A stretch of 64,000 nucleotides of DNA from Alkaliphilus sp. B6464 (GCF_018141165.1 NZ_CP058557.1:1364001-1428000); one strand, 5' to 3'; shown: positions 8,169-15,694, counted from the stretch's first letter. Translations and numbers: made by a program. The notes: generated by a model from the letters alone, not told the origin.

Positions 8169-9332
8169 ATGTATAACTTACCTAAAATGTTTAATGAATA
8201 TGATGAAGCAAGACAAAAAGGGTTTATAAAGGTAAAAGATTATAAAGAACAAGGTAGGAAGATAGTAGGCACATTTTGCACTTATACTCCAAAAGAAATA
8301 ATTGAGGCGGCAGGTGCTATCTCTGTAAGTTTATGTGGTACTAGTGAAGAACCTATACAAGATGCAGAGAGGGATTTGCCTAGAAATCTTTGTCCTTTAA
8401 TTAAATCAAGCTATGGATTTGCTATAACTGATAAGTGCCCTTATTTTTACTTTTCAGATTTAATAGTTGGAGAAACTACATGTGATGGAAAGAAAAAGAT
8501 GTATGAACTACTGGGAAAATTAAAATCTATGTATGTGATGCAGCTTCCTCAAAACAATAAAGATGAAGAATCCTTAAATCTATGGAAAAAGGAAGTAATA
8601 AAGCTAAAGGAACGCTTAGAAAGTGAGTTCGGAGTAGATATAACTATAGAAAAGTTAAAACAAGCGATAAAACTTGTAAATGAGGAGCGAAGAGCAAAAG
8701 AGGAGTTTTATGGATTAGGGAAATTATGTCCACCACCAATGACAGGCCTAGAGATGCAAAAGGTTCTATATGGTTCTCAGTTTAAAATGGATATAAGAGA
8801 AAGCATAGAGAATCTAAGAGAACTTACGGATAAAATTAAAAAAGAATATGAATCAGGCAAGACTAATGTGTCTAAAGATGCACCAAGAATACTAATAACA
8901 GGTTGTCCTATAGGTGGTGCCTCTGAAAAGGTTATAAAAGCTATAGAAGATAATGGTGGAGTAGTAGTATGTTATGAAAATTGTGGAGGAGTTAAAGCTA
9001 CATACACAAAAGTTGACGAAGAGAAAGATCCTATAGATGCAATAGCAGAAAAATATTTGAGTATACCATGTTCAGTAATGTCCCCTAATGAAGATAGACT
9101 TAACCTGATTTTGGAAATAATTCATGAATATAAGATAGACGGAGTGGTAGAAGTAATCCTTCAAGCTTGTCATACTTATAATATTGAAAGCTATTCTGTA
9201 AAGAAATTTGTTACAGAAGAGAAAAACACACCTTATATAAGTATAGAAACAGACTATTCTCAGAATGATATGGGGCAAATTGGAATAAGAGTAGGAACAT
9301 TTATAGAAATGATTATAGAAATGATGTCTTAA
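8169..9332 (+). CDS. Double-cubane cluster protein (2-hydroxyacyl-CoA dehydratase HgdB/BcrC family)
   Basis: The 387-residue protein belongs to the HgdB/BcrC Fe-S family. Cysteines typical of the family are seen in GTFCTYTPKEI, LPRNLCPLIKSSYG, DKCPYFYFSDLIVGETTCDGKK, GKLCPPPMTG, ITGCPIGG and VCYENCGG. A stand-alone protein of this length resembles the YjiM-like double-cubane proteins, which reduce small molecules at very low potential with an ATP-dependent activator. Start ATG 8169 follows TATGGAGGC; an upstream in-frame ATG lacks a site. The stop is 28 bp before saoB, on the same strand with no terminator, so it may be co-transcribed with the sao genes. The activator gene is not in the window. 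Substrate unknown. Confidence 0.85.
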   Translation: MYNLPKMFNEYDEARQKGFIKVKDYKEQGRKIVGTFCTYTPKEIIEAAGAISVSLCGTSEEPIQDAERDLPRNLCPLIKSSYGFAITDKCPYFYFSDLIVGETTCDGKKKMYELLGKLKSMYVMQLPQNNKDEESLNLWKKEVIKLKERLESEFGVDITIEKLKQAIKLVNEERRAKEEFYGLGKLCPPPMTGLEMQKVLYGSQFKMDIRESIENLRELTDKIKKEYESGKTNVSKDAPRILITGCPIGGASEKVIKAIEDNGGVVVCYENCGGVKATYTKVDEEKDPIDAIAEKYLSIPCSVMSPNEDRLNLILEIIHEYKIDGVVEVILQACHTYNIESYSVKKFVTEEKNTPYISIETDYSQNDMGQIGIRVGTFIEMIIEMMS

Positions 9333-9360
9333 GAAAGAGTAGTATTAGAGGGAGAATTAT

Positions 9361-10167
9361 ATGAATACAAATCAAAAATTATTTTTATTTTTTCTAGTAA
9401 TATGCATCATAGGAATTGGATCTATTTTTATTCTACCTAAAGAAGAATATGTTGCAAATACAGATATGAGTCTAAGAATCGGAGCTGGAGATGATATTAC
9501 AGGATTACTTCTACAGCAGATCATGAGAACAAGCAATAATATGGGGAGAGAGAATCTCGTCAAGGGAGAAGCTCAAAAAAGGATTTTTGAGGACTTTACT
9601 TTTAAGGATTGCTGAAGTAACACAGCACAATGGGCCTTGAGCTCAGAAGAAATCGATATGGCCTTTTATTGTAACCATATAGCTTTGCATTTAGTGCGTT
9701 CTAGTGATGACTTTGAAATTTATGCACCAGTCATTATGAATGGTGAAATTATTGCCTATAATAAGGAACTGGATAATATGTACAAGCTAGGTATGGGCCA
9801 AAAGAGAGAACATTTACATAAGGTCTCTAAGGAGAATTATCCACAGATTCAAGAGATTTTGGAGATGCAACCTATATCCTTGCCGTATTCTTTGGAAGAA
9901 GGACAAATAGATGGTGCAGTTATGGATGTAACTAAGGCAGCCTTATTGCCAAAATTCAATTTTGCATCCCTTTCAGAAAATGACTATGTTTCTTTCGTTC
10001 TAGTTGTTAGGAAGGATATTATAGATACCAGAGCTTTTAGAGATTTTTTAGATGTGTACAATAAGACAATAGAAGAGTTAAGCCAAACGGAAACACTTAT
10101 TACACACATGGGTATGACAAAGGAATTTTGGGATAAAGCAAAATTAAAATTTCTAAGTTTAGAATAG
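9361..10167 (+). CDS. saoB: ABC transporter substrate-binding selenoprotein SaoB, TGA at codon 85 read as Sec
   Basis: Two open stretches (9361-9612 and 9616-10167) lie in the same frame, separated by one TGA at 9613-9615. Read through, they give a 268-residue protein: N-terminal signal anchor (LFLFFLVICIIGIGSIFI), then a periplasmic-binding-protein-like domain (RIGAGDDITGLLLQQIMRTS ... EEGQIDGAVMDVTKAALL). The TGA falls in FKDC-U-SNTAQWAL, giving a vicinal Cys-Sec pair. A SECIS-like hairpin follows (9624-9643). GAGGGAGAATTAT precedes the ATG. It heads saoA-saoP, so it should be the capture protein or an accessory subunit of that importer. Naming follows the SaoB family as I recall it. A plain nonsense mutation is unlikely given two further TGA genes in the locus. 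Confidence 0.85.
9613..9643 (+). promoter_or_regulatory. SECIS-like element of saoB (UGA plus hairpin)
   Basis: After UGA (9613-9615) the RNA can form AGCaCAA/UUGaGCU (arms 9624-9630 and 9637-9643, one A-A mismatch) closing the loop UGGGCC at 9631-9636. The loop starts 16 nt after the UGA and holds guanines at its apex, both features of bacterial SECIS elements. This was folded by eye only. Confidence 0.6.
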
Positions 10168-10181
10168 GAAAGGTGGATTAA

Positions 10182-11051
10182 ATGTCAATATCAATACAAG
10201 GAATAACTAAAGTTTTTCCCAACAGAAGAGATAAAAAGGCAAATAATATTGTATTACAAGATATCTCATTTGATGTGAATGAAGGTGAATTTGTTTCCTT
10301 ATTAGGTCCCTCCGGTTGTGGAAAGACAACAACATTAACAATTGTTGCAGGGTTTTTAAAGCATAATGGTGGGAATGTTTTTGTCAATGGGAAAGAGGTG
10401 AATAAACCAGGGCCGGATAGAGCCTTTGTGTTTCAAAATTATGCTTTGTTTCCATGGATGAAGGTAAAGGAAAATATTATGTATCCTATGAAGCTGAGAG
10501 GTATACCAAAAAGAGAACGTGAGGAGAAGCTAAAAAATTTATTGGAGATGGCGCAGCTTGAAGATTATGGAAATTATTATATTCATGAAGTATCAGGTGG
10601 TATGAAGCAAAGAATAGCTTTACTACGAGCCTTAGCTTGTGACCCAGATATTTTGTTAATGGATGAACCCTTGGGTGCAGTTGATTTTCAAATGCGTCAA
10701 TTACTTCAAATTCAATTAGAATCTATGTTGCAAGCAAACAAGAAAACAGCTCTTATGGTTACTCATGATGTTGATGAAGCTATCTATTTAAGTGACAGAG
10801 TTATTGTTATGTCAAGAGATCATGGAAAAATATTGGCTGATTTAAAAATTCAGCTTCCTAGACCTAGAGATAGAAAGAATGAAAAATATCATCAATATAC
10901 TAATGAATTAACTGACATCTTAAGAACTGCACTAGATGGTGATGTTAAAAATAAAGAAGATGAGGAATTATTAGAATTTATTAATACATCAAAACAAAAA
11001 GAGAATACAAACAAACCTTATTCTCAAAAACCAGCTCTTCAAGGAAGATAA
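10182..11051 (+). CDS. saoA: ABC transporter ATP-binding protein SaoA
   Basis: A 289-residue ATPase of the nitrate/sulfonate/taurine (SsuB/TauB) type. Walker A GPSGCGKTT is at 42-50, the signature VSGGMKQR near 145, Walker B ILLMDEPLGAVD near 165 and the H-loop VTHDVDEA near 200. After the canonical domain there is a charged tail of about 35 residues. AAAGGTGG precedes the ATG, 14 bp after the saoB stop. It energises import through SaoP. Without the neighbouring TGA genes it would be annotated only as a generic SsuB-like ATPase. Confidence 0.88.
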   Translation: MSISIQGITKVFPNRRDKKANNIVLQDISFDVNEGEFVSLLGPSGCGKTTTLTIVAGFLKHNGGNVFVNGKEVNKPGPDRAFVFQNYALFPWMKVKENIMYPMKLRGIPKREREEKLKNLLEMAQLEDYGNYYIHEVSGGMKQRIALLRALACDPDILLMDEPLGAVDFQMRQLLQIQLESMLQANKKTALMVTHDVDEAIYLSDRVIVMSRDHGKILADLKIQLPRPRDRKNEKYHQYTNELTDILRTALDGDVKNKEDEELLEFINTSKQKENTNKPYSQKPALQGR

Positions 11052-11114
11052 TAAATTTAGTTTTGAATTAGATTTAAGACATATTTTGAAATACTAGGAG
11101 GTGAGTAAATAAAA

Positions 11115-11942
11115 ATGAACGCACAACAGAAACAAGTTAATAGAATGGTACACGCAACCAAAATGAAAGATAGACGTGCATGGAAAAACTCAAGTGGAAA
11201 GGACTTTAATTATCATACTCCTATAGCTATTATTATACTGGGAATTATATGGATGATAGCAGCTAGAATTGTAAATAAACCATTTATTTTCCCTTCCCTA
11301 GAAAGTGTAATTGAAGCATTTTTTAAAGCGATTACAGACTTATATGTATTGAGAAATATTGGAATTACCATACGCCGAGTTATGACAGGTGTATTCTATG
11401 CATTTATTATAGGGTTACCTATTGGTATGATTATGGGATATTCACAAAATATGTTACGAGCTTTTGCACCATTTATCAATTCACTTAGGCAAGTTCCAAT
11501 TATGGCCTGGGTACCATTGTCCATTATATGGTTCGGCCTTGGAGATGGACCAACAATTTTCATGATTGCATTTACTGGAATATTTACAGTTATTTTAAAT
11601 ACCATTGCTGGAGTACAGGATATTAGTAAGGAATATTATCATGCTGCTCGTAGTATGGGTGCAAGAACAATTGATATTATTAAAGACATTGTACTTCCTG
11701 GTTCTCTACCAGGAATCATCACAGGGATTAGATTAGCAATTGGTTTGGGCTGGATGTCGGTTATCTGAGCGGAGTTCATTGCGACGAGTGCCGGGTTCGG
11801 TTACTGTATAGTAGAAGCTCAATCTAGAATGGAAACCCATACAATAATTGCGTATATGATTATAGCTGGATTGATTGGATTTTCCATTGACAAGGTGATG
11901 CTCTTAATTGAAAGTATGTTATTAAGATGGAAGGCAGACTAG
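11115..11942 (+). CDS. saoP: ABC transporter permease selenoprotein SaoP, TGA at codon 218 read as Sec
   Basis: The frame is open from ATG 11115 to TAG 11940-11942 except for TGA at 11766-11768. Read through, it gives 275 residues, the usual size for SsuC/TauC-type permeases, with about six membrane segments. The EAA loop (YYHAARSMGARTIDIIKDI) comes before the TGA. The TGA itself falls in GLGWMSVI-U-AEFIATSAGFGY, inside a conserved transmembrane segment where homologues have a small residue. The 57 codons after it keep clear family similarity (GYCIVEAQSRMET ... IGFSIDKVMLLIE) up to a normal TAG stop. Upstream AGGAGGTGAG is a strong site. Sec here would place a selenolate in the transport path, suited to a soft metal ligand. 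Confidence 0.86.
11766..11805 (+). promoter_or_regulatory. SECIS-like element of saoP (UGA plus hairpin)
   Basis: Downstream of UGA 11766-11768 the RNA can fold as AGUG-CCG (11787-11793), loop GGUU (11794-11797), CGG-UU-ACU (11798-11805) with one bulged U. The loop begins 26 nt after the UGA, within the window used by bacterial SECIS elements, and has the apical GG. Folded by eye. Confidence 0.65.
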
Positions 11943-11984
11943 AAAGTATTTTTTAGACAGCAAAACTAGAGGGAGAGATCAATT

Positions 11985-13166
11985 ATGAAAAAAAGGGTGA
12001 TTTTAGCTATTCTTGCATTATCGATGATGCTAGCTGGTTGTACAGATAGCAGTCAACAAAGTGTTGTAATCGAAGATATTGATTATGACCCTGCTGCAGA
12101 GGTAGTAAGGTATGAGTTAGAAGAATTAAATGATGCAGACAAGGAATATGTTGTACAGTTAGGATATAGAGATTGTGATCACATGGTGCCAGCTATTATA
12201 GGGGAAAAGGCAGGGATTTATAAAGCTTTAGGGCTTAATGTTGTAGTTACAAAGACAGGTAAGATTATGGAAGCCATGTCCTCAGGAGAATTAGATGTAG
12301 GATATCAAGGTATTGAAGGAGCTATTAATTCTGTTAATCAGGGAGCACCACTATTTATGGCAGCAGCTAATCATTTAGGAGGGTCTAGATACTTAGTTGT
12401 AAGCAATGACATTAAAGAACCAAAGGACTTAATAGGAAAAAAAATAGCTGTTGGATCTGGGGCAGAAGCAAAGCCAGAATGGCGAAAATGGGCTGAAGAG
12501 TTGGGCATTCCAGCTGAGTTAGAAAACTATGAAGTAGTGGATATGTCTGATAAGGATAAAGTTTTTGCATTAAAAGCAGGACAGCTAGATGCCTTTTCTG
12601 CCTGCGATCCTTATGGTTCTCTAGTAGAATTTGAAGGTTTTGGTCGTATTATGGCAACTGGTTGGGGTGCACATGTTTCAGAGGATATGGAAGAAGGTTG
12701 GGGAATATGCTGTATTTACGCTATGAACAATGATTTCCTAGAGGAACATCCAGAATTGGCGAGAAGATTAGTTCTTGCACATTCTCTTGCTATTAAATAC
12801 TTGTATGAACATCCATACAATGCAGCTATGATGTTTGCTGATGGATTTGGAACAGTACCAGAAGTTGCACTAAAAACTGTGTATATGAAAACTGTTGCTG
12901 AAGGAAGAACAATTACATGGCAATTCTCAGAAGAAAACTTAAATAATTATATTGATTACTTCTATGACTATGAAATTGCAGAAGATAATATTCCAAATAT
13001 AAATGATATTGAAAAATTCATGTCAACAGATTTACTAGAAACCTGCGGTATTGAAGATTTCGATACATTCATTGAAGAAGCAAATATTGATAAGGAGTTC
13101 CCAGTTGGTATGAGCTATGACGATTGGCTAGCTAAGGCAAAAGCTATAGATGGTATTACAGAGTAG
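11985..13166 (+). CDS. Cys-rich ABC substrate-binding lipoprotein (NMT1/SsuA-like) of the sao operon
   Basis: A 393-residue lipoprotein (lipobox LAGC, Cys19) with the type-II binding fold of the SsuA/NMT1 family (PAIIGEKAGIYKALGLNVVV; VGYQGIEGAINSV; LIGKKIAVGSGAEAKPEWRK). Unusual for the family are cysteines in likely ligand-facing places: RDCDH (62-66), FSACDPYG, WGICCIYAMNN and LETCGIED. These could bind a thiophilic ligand. The start ATG follows GAGGGAGAGATC, 42 bp after saoP. It is the probable main binding protein of the SaoA/SaoP importer, with SaoB as a second subunit; the division of labour is inference. The gene ends at a strong bidirectional terminator. Confidence 0.85.
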   Translation: MKKRVILAILALSMMLAGCTDSSQQSVVIEDIDYDPAAEVVRYELEELNDADKEYVVQLGYRDCDHMVPAIIGEKAGIYKALGLNVVVTKTGKIMEAMSSGELDVGYQGIEGAINSVNQGAPLFMAAANHLGGSRYLVVSNDIKEPKDLIGKKIAVGSGAEAKPEWRKWAEELGIPAELENYEVVDMSDKDKVFALKAGQLDAFSACDPYGSLVEFEGFGRIMATGWGAHVSEDMEEGWGICCIYAMNNDFLEEHPELARRLVLAHSLAIKYLYEHPYNAAMMFADGFGTVPEVALKTVYMKTVAEGRTITWQFSEENLNNYIDYFYDYEIAEDNIPNINDIEKFMSTDLLETCGIEDFDTFIEEANIDKEFPVGMSYDDWLAKAKAIDGITE

Positions 13167-13200
13167 AAGTATAAGAAATAGTTAAAAATATTACATAAAT

Positions 13201-13238
13201 AAAGAGGATATAACAAAGTACTTTGTTATATCCTCTTT
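13201..13238. terminator. Bidirectional terminator between the converging sao transcripts
   Basis: Arms 13201-13218 and 13221-13238 are perfect 18-base inverted repeats with a two-base centre, bounded by A-run and T-run. It serves both the binding-lipoprotein gene (+) and saoC (-). Confidence 0.9.
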
Positions 13239-13251
13239 ATTATTTTATAAG

Positions 13252-13722
13252 TTAACAACAATCTTCCATACCTTCCCCAAACAAATTTTTCAGCTCTGTA
13301 TCATCAATTAACCTAAATATAGAGTAACCGAAATTCTCATCCTTTGAACCAGATATAATAATCTCTATTGGTCCAGTTTTATCGATATCCTTAAATTCTA
13401 TTTTTAGGTTTTCTATTGGAGCAGGAATGTGGTCAGATAACTGAAATCCATCTTCTTTATCTATAACTACAAGCATTGCATTTTTTCTTTTAGATTCATT
13501 ATAGATTACCAGTAAGTCCTTACGTCCATCATCATTTAAGTCTTCATATCCACACTTTAAAACCTCATTGTTTGGAAAATTTTCTTTAAAGTATATAAGA
13601 AGTTCATTATCTGGCTCTACCCCTAGTGCCTCTATAGTATTACTTTTTTTTAGAGAAAAAGAATAGAGCCCTAATGCAAAAATTACAAATATGATTAGTA
13701 GATTTTTAAATTTTTTATTCAT
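13252..13722 (-). CDS. saoC: SaoC, exported protein ending Cys-Cys-COOH
   Basis: A 156-residue protein with an N-terminal signal anchor (LLIIFVIFALGLYSF), an FG-GAP/dockerin-like segment (GYEDLNDDGRKDLLVIY) and the C-terminus GEGMEDCC, so the last two residues are cysteines directly before TAA. That terminal Cys-Cys is the hallmark of the SaoC family; some relatives have Sec in this place, here both codons are TGT. A dithiol at a free C-terminus outside the membrane is well suited to pass a metal or organometal between proteins. The ATG is three bases after the saoE stop, with AGGTGAT inside the end of saoE, so the two are tightly coupled. Confidence 0.85.
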   Translation of the reverse strand: MNKKFKNLLIIFVIFALGLYSFSLKKSNTIEALGVEPDNELLIYFKENFPNNEVLKCGYEDLNDDGRKDLLVIYNESKRKNAMLVVIDKEDGFQLSDHIPAPIENLKIEFKDIDKTGPIEIIISGSKDENFGYSIFRLIDDTELKNLFGEGMEDCC

Positions 13723-13725
13723 ATT

Positions 13726-14823
13726 TTACATCACCTGCTCAGTACTTTTTTTAAAGAAATCCTTAACTTTAGGATACATTCCCTTTAGGAAAAATAGGAA
13801 AATGATGAATGAGCATAAGTACTTAACTGGTTCTGGCAAGTTAAAAAGTAATTTATTTGCACTTTCAATGCTATTATCAATCCTATTAAAGTTAACAGCA
13901 GGCTTAAACCCAGGCATAAGCCATAAATTAGTTAGATAACCAACTATTAATGAAAAGACAGAGATAGTTACTCCATATATTACAGCTGTTTTCTTACCAA
14001 TTAACTTATAAATACTAAGTAGCTCAGGAATATTAGTAGCTGCACCTGCCATCAAAAAGGTAATAGCAGCACCAGGTGAAGCACCACTTGCAATTAGAGC
14101 AGCTATAAAAGGAATATGTCCAACAGCACAAACATACATGAATGCAGCAAGAACTGCTACATTCCAAAGTGATAGCATACTAGGATTTCCTAAATACTTT
14201 TGTATAAATGTATCTGGAAATGCAGTTAGAATAAATCCTCCAAACAACATACCTAAAACTACGTATTTACTTAATACTACAGCTAAATCACCTATTACCC
14301 ACTGAATACCGGATCTAAATTTTTCTAGTAAAGTGATTTTTTCTATCGGTTTTAATGAACTAGCTATTATTTCTTCTTCTAGGCCTTCTTTTCTTACTTC
14401 ATTGCCTCCCAGTTTATTGCCGATTATTCCTACAATAAAAGGAAGCAAAAGTCCTGCAACTATATTTATTATAGTTATTTCTTTACCTAATAAGCCATAG
14501 CTAAGTATTAGTGCTATAGGATTTAGTACAGGAGTAGATGCCATAAAAGCTAGTGTGGGCCCTACATATGCTCCAGAGTAGTATAGGCTAATGCCAAGTG
14601 GAATTGTACCGCAACTACAAATAGGTAAGCAAGTACCTGAAAGTGTTGACTTTAAAATAGAGCTAAGCTTAGTATTTCCTAAGGCTTTATGAAATCTCCT
14701 AGGAGAAATAACATCATGCAAAAGCCCTGCTACTATGTAACTAAAAACAAGCCAACCAGAAGCTCCATTTAATAAACTTATTGAGGTAAATATAATGTCC
14801 TTTAAAAAATCTAGTATTAACAA
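13726..14823 (-). CDS. saoE: SaoE, ArsP-like permease (DUF318/COG0701 family) efflux transporter
   Basis: A 365-residue polytopic membrane protein with about ten membrane segments and the cysteine motif TCLPICSCGTIPLG (Cys65, Cys69, Cys71), which marks the ArsP/YraQ permease family. ArsP is known to export trivalent organoarsenicals, so an organometal(loid) substrate is a reasonable inference. The second half has VCAVGHIPFIAALIASG and MAGAATNIPELL. Translation starts at TTG 14823-14821, seven bases after AGGTGA, which overlaps the saoT stop TGA. saoT, saoE and saoC are thus one coupled unit. Confidence 0.87.
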   Translation of the reverse strand: MLILDFLKDIIFTSISLLNGASGWLVFSYIVAGLLHDVISPRRFHKALGNTKLSSILKSTLSGTCLPICSCGTIPLGISLYYSGAYVGPTLAFMASTPVLNPIALILSYGLLGKEITIINIVAGLLLPFIVGIIGNKLGGNEVRKEGLEEEIIASSLKPIEKITLLEKFRSGIQWVIGDLAVVLSKYVVLGMLFGGFILTAFPDTFIQKYLGNPSMLSLWNVAVLAAFMYVCAVGHIPFIAALIASGASPGAAITFLMAGAATNIPELLSIYKLIGKKTAVIYGVTISVFSLIVGYLTNLWLMPGFKPAVNFNRIDNSIESANKLLFNLPEPVKYLCSFIIFLFFLKGMYPKVKDFFKKSTEQVM

Positions 14824-14830
14824 TAAAACA

Positions 14831-15100
14831 TCACCTCATATCATCTAGCTCACTAACAGCTAGAGCAATTTCATTTTCGATAATATTCTTAGATATTCGT
14901 TGAATTTTCTTTTTTTCATTTATAATTAAAGTTCCTCTAAATATAACTCCATACTTCTTAACATAGCTCATATCTTTGCCTGCTATATAAATCTTCACAT
15001 CGACCTTATCTTTGTATTTTGCTGCAGCAGCCTCTACAGCTCGGGTATACCCATCGCAGCTAGGTCAAGTATTAATAAACTCAACTAGAACCTTTGACAT
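14831..15100 (-). CDS. saoT: SaoT, thioredoxin-like selenoprotein with UxxC motif (TGA codon 12)
   Basis: No uninterrupted ORF covers this stretch. Reading ATG 15100-15098 through the TGA at 15067-15065 gives 89 residues: MSKVLVEFINT-U-PSCDGYTR then AVEAAAAKYKDKVDVKIYI and RGTLIINEKKKIQRIS, ending at TGA 14833-14831. The pattern beta-strand, U-x-x-C, helix, KYGVIFRGTLIINE is that of short redox-active thioredoxin-like proteins (NrdH/thioredoxin_3 type). TGA stands exactly where the N-terminal active-site cysteine belongs and Cys15 is the partner. GAGGTGTATAA precedes the ATG. It probably reduces or relays ligands for SaoE/SaoC. The position of the TGA makes Sec very likely. Confidence 0.88.
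15034..15067 (-). promoter_or_regulatory. SECIS-like element of saoT (UGA plus hairpin)
   Basis: After UGA (15067-15065) the RNA can pair CUA-GCU (15063-15058) with AGC-(UG)-UAG (15041-15034) and GGG (15052-15050) with CCC (15045-15043), loop UAUA. The internal loop is large, so this fold is weaker than those of saoB and saoP. Confidence 0.4.
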
Positions 15101-15121
15101 TTATACACCTCATTCCTAGTG

Positions 15122-15150
15122 AATAAAATAACAAAATCCGTAAAAACGGA
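15122..15150 (-). terminator. Terminator/attenuator between saoD and saoT
   Basis: On the minus strand TCCGT-TTTT-ACGGA (15150-15137) is followed by TTTTGTTATTTTATT. The short stem could terminate part of the saoD transcript and lower expression of saoT-saoE-saoC, or work as an attenuator. Confidence 0.55.
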
Positions 15151-15164
15151 CTCTTTATTGTAGG

Positions 15165-15497
15165 TTAGAATGTAATTACCTGATCAAGTTCTACTGAACC
15201 AAGAGCACCATATAGTACTGGAAAACAACCGATTGCAGCACCTGGTATAAGTCTATTTTCAATTTGTCTCTCAAGGGCACATTGGTCACATGCTAATAAT
15301 ATCATACCTGTTTCTTCATGAAGTTTTTGAAGTCTTTCACCTATATCAGTTTCGTTCAATAATAAGAAGGTATTATCGAATAAGAAAAACATCCCTATTA
15401 CCTCAGCACCATGATTACCAGCTTCTAATTGTGGAATTACCATATCTCTTAAAATAGCTCTTGAATTATCCGAGCTTATAACATATGCAACTTTCAT
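15165..15497 (-). CDS. saoD: SaoD, DsrE-related small protein
   Basis: A 110-residue cytoplasmic protein of the DsrE/DsrF-like fold (MKVAYVISSDNSRAI; HGAEVIGMFFLFDNTFLL). It has a CxxC motif LACDQCALER (Cys70, Cys73) and Cys91 in GCFPVLYG. DsrE-type proteins carry persulfide sulfur or selenium on cysteines, so a relay role for selenium, sulfur or a metal is plausible. Start ATG 15497 follows AAGGAGGGATTTGG; a longer frame upstream has no site. It is first in the minus-strand set saoD-saoT-saoE-saoC. Confidence 0.85.
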   Translation of the reverse strand: MKVAYVISSDNSRAILRDMVIPQLEAGNHGAEVIGMFFLFDNTFLLLNETDIGERLQKLHEETGMILLACDQCALERQIENRLIPGAAIGCFPVLYGALGSVELDQVITF

Positions 15498-15694
15498 CCA
15501 AATCCCTCCTTCCATCGTCAAAATTCGTCTTAATAATAACATATTTGTCTAAAAAATAACAATTGCAATATATTATAATAGAATTCTCATCTATTAATAT
15601 TATCTATTTAACAATTACTGATTGTGATGTTATCATAACAAGTAAAAGGCAATAAAAGATGTGATATGAATAAGGGTATTGGGGGAATGTGTGA

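Noticed and set aside
9361-9615. Stand-alone 84-residue protein ending at TGA 9613
   Set aside because: The next 184 codons in the same frame continue the same binding-protein fold and the locus has two other such TGA codons, so I treat it as one Sec-containing gene.
11115-11768. Truncated 217-residue permease
   Set aside because: The frame continues after TGA with family-typical sequence to TAG at 11940, so truncation by mutation is less likely than recoding.
13691-13939. 82-codon frame on the plus strand over saoC/saoE
   Set aside because: Antisense shadow of two well-supported genes, with no family likeness.
14831-14833. A second Sec codon at the end of saoT (TGA 14833-14831)
   Set aside because: Homology of the short thioredoxin fold is complete before it, and the TGA lies in the ribosome site of saoE; read-through would run into saoE in another frame.
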